Part shown: piece by piece, positions 62,028-64,000 of the stretch
How positions within the stretch are numbered: the stretch's first letter is position 1
How the letters are laid out: the number at the start of each line of letters is the position of its first letter
NCBI GenBank assembly: GCA_027627225.1
Contig: CM051029.1
Location: 5,676,954-5,740,953, forward strand
DNA from: Congeria kusceri
Lineage: Eukaryota > Mollusca > Bivalvia > Myida > Dreissenidae
Length of the DNA stretch: 64,000 nucleotides
Direction of reading: 5' to 3'
Position numbers and translations under genes: made by a program
Notes under the pieces: generated by a model
Databases searched by the model: none
Told to the model about the DNA's origin: nothing
The model's input: the letters and a program-made list of their open reading frames with translations, nothing else

Positions 62028-62388
62028 TTAACACCTATACCCCGAATGAAAAAGACAAAAAAAAACTTTTGGTTTTTCATTCAATTCCACAGTCGGCATT
62101 TTTTCCTTTTTTGTCTTAGTGCGATCATAACGAATACTATATAGTCTAAAGCATTATCAAACATCTATTTCTTTGTAGACCAAAAACAACAGAGTTCTAG
62201 ATACAAGTTAAATCGATATACCTACACTCTGTAATGTCAATATATTTGATTTTGATATTTGAATTTATAACATGGTACTATAATCGTCATATTTGATTTT
62301 AGCTGGTAAATGATATGTTATATTTAATTATAAAAAGCGGATCATTTTTATGGTATACAAAAGGAGTACCCATGCATATAGGTGTTAA
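62028..62388. repeat. Possible short inverted-repeat element
   Basis: TTAACACCTATA at 62028 and TATAGGTGTTAA at 62377-62388 are exact 12-bp inverted ends about 360 bp apart. The inside is non-coding and has a smaller GAATGAAAAA/TTTTTCATTC pair. It could be a MITE; a target duplication was not established. Confidence 0.35.
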
Positions 62389-64000
62389 GACCACCACTTT
62401 AATTGATATCTAAGAGTGATAACTCAAATATAATTAGTGGACGGAAAAGAGACAAATATAAATATATTAAATATCAATAACACTTACTTATTATAGATAA
62501 TCAATACTTAAGACATAACGGATACATACGTTACTAATTTTACTGAACACATACATTGTCGGGCGTAGAAAAACCTGAAATGAAATGATTGTATTTTCAG
62601 AAGTCGCGTATCGTCATTAAATGGTAGCACATGTCGAATGCTATAAATAATACAAACAACGGTTAATATACATGTCAGATCTCTAGAGACAACAACAGTG
62701 AGCACATTTATAGGCATTTACATATTTATTATTCTTTCTTTCATAGTTTTACCTCAGTCAATATACTTGTCATTGAGTTTTGAAGTTCAATACATAAGCC
62801 GTGGAGTATGCGCTTACATTATAGGTGGAATTAAACAACGTTTATTTCTATATATATTTTTTAAACGACGAATTACACGACAGCTCCACCATTGTGTCAC
62901 AAACGTTGATGTTGCATTATGCATAATGCTACTCTAGTCAATATGGCTGCATCTAATTCAATCATGTCACGTGAAAATTGCATATAGTATTATTTACTGT
63001 AACTGTAAATTAATGAATAGTCCAGTTTTTATGATAAAGTAAAATGTGATATTTTTATCATTGCAATGTTAGACAAGCTCTCTAGCCAAACATCCACGTC
63101 AACGCTACCAGCTACATTGTACATGGCGCTTTCTACATAGACGGGGCACTGCGTGTGGGCGCTAAACGCTGGTTAATAGTTTTGTGTGTGTGTTTGTTTG
63201 GCCCTTCACTCCTACTTCATTTACAAATAATGCATAAACACAAGTATAATTCAACATAAGGAACATATGGTTATTGTTAAATGAACACATAGGTTCCATC
63301 CTGTAAGACATGACTTGTAAGATTATTGAACGGAAACGTTATATTTGTGAAAATTGTATTTATGGTTTTACAGATAGTTCTTATATTTTGATAAGTGCGT
63401 ACCATTTACATTGCCGCTGCCCCCTACAATATGTAGTGTATCGTTGCTACTGCATGATCCGTTACATTTGGTTTCAATTCTGTCGCGCTAAGTTATGGTG
63501 TCGTGTCTTTGTTTGTTGTCGCTTTTTCTACAAGTCCTTCAAATTAAAGACTTATGTCATTAAATTAATAATGACTAATCATTAAATTAATAATGACTAA
63601 ACATAATAACAGGTTAGTTGTTGTTGTTTTTTTCGGAAGCAATGTTACTCTAAGAAATATATTCTCGTGTAAAATGTAAAATGTTTCTAGACACAATTAT
63701 AATATATTATTAGTTTACGATATGTTACAAACATCTCACATATTTACATACAGAAGAAACATTATTGTGTTAGGCATTATCAGTAAATCCTCAGAATTCT
63801 CATTATCTTTCCAAAGGCACCAATTACTGGTTCTTCCCATGGAACGGACTCGAGATTGTCTCTTTAAGACTAAGGCGTTCGATGCAATCGTGCTAATAGT
63901 AAATAGGTTTTTAATAACCAAAGTGTTCGATAATAATAAATTGTGATAATAAGTATGTACAACTTGCCTTAACATGTTCGAATATATGCATATTCTTTTT
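62389..64000. other. no recognised gene; contains segment paralogous to 26720-26905
   Basis: Positions 62823-63018 match the sequence downstream of the minus-strand receptor. A 20-bp tandem duplication (ATTAAATTAATAATGACTAA) lies at 63557-63600. Short frames show no domain. If the match marks the flank of a further receptor copy, its exons would lie beyond the right edge of the window. Confidence 0.35.

Noticed and set aside
1..64000. CRISPR arrays, operons, bacterial promoters or prophage
   Set aside because: Spliced exons, LINE/gypsy/mariner remnants and low coding density show nuclear eukaryotic DNA; the tandem repeats lack spacer-repeat regularity.

Overview
This is a eukaryotic nuclear window, most likely from a mollusc and probably a bivalve. 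It is AT-rich and intron-rich, with GT-AG junctions, many trinucleotide microsatellites, mariner, LINE, Ty3/gypsy and MITE remnants, and a long repeat that opens with the AGAGGGCCATGATGGCC-type terminus I associate with mollusc genomes. The organism call rests on repeats and style only; no housekeeping gene is present. All exon models come from reading splice sites, reading frames and domain motifs by eye. The central content is a cluster of immunoglobulin-superfamily (IgSF) receptor-like genes and their wreckage. Two genes look intact and point away from each other across about 2.9 kb. On the minus strand, 27.2-30.9 kb, a small receptor has a signal peptide, one Ig-like domain, a Thr-rich stalk and then two alternative membrane exons. 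One carries an Asp inside the helix and ends in a 14-residue tail; the other has an uncharged helix and runs through two small duplicated cytoplasmic exons into a longer tail ending in tyrosines. On the plus strand, 33.9-40.7 kb, a large gene encodes a signal peptide, nine Ig-like domains and one fibronectin III domain, each in its own exon. No membrane exon was found for it. Every internal coding exon of both genes starts and ends in phase 1, so exons can be skipped, shuffled or duplicated without a frameshift. Around these lie broken relatives: a decayed Ig-Ig-Ig-FN3-membrane copy (0.6-3.1 kb), an inverted membrane-exon remnant (40.9-41.0 kb), an Ig exon with one stop (45.0-45.3 kb), a tyrosine-rich tail exon with one stop (49.1-49.4 kb), an orphan signal-peptide exon (51.0 kb) and a weak Ig remnant (about 57.9 kb). 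This is the pattern expected of a birth-and-death receptor family. The rest is repeat-rich sequence. From left to right it holds a tRNA-headed tandem repeat (6-6.9 kb), a mariner transposase pseudogene (7.1-8.1 kb, minus), a possible non-LTR ORF1 scrap (11 kb), a 5'-truncated Ty3/gypsy integrase (12.9-13.9 kb), a minisatellite of about 92 bp (16.5-18.1 kb), a decayed LINE with endonuclease and reverse transcriptase (20.4-23.5 kb), a palindromic minisatellite (23.9-24.2 kb), several inverted-repeat elements, and a 1.1-kb interspersed repeat (58.2-59.4 kb). Long stretches in between hold nothing I can assign.
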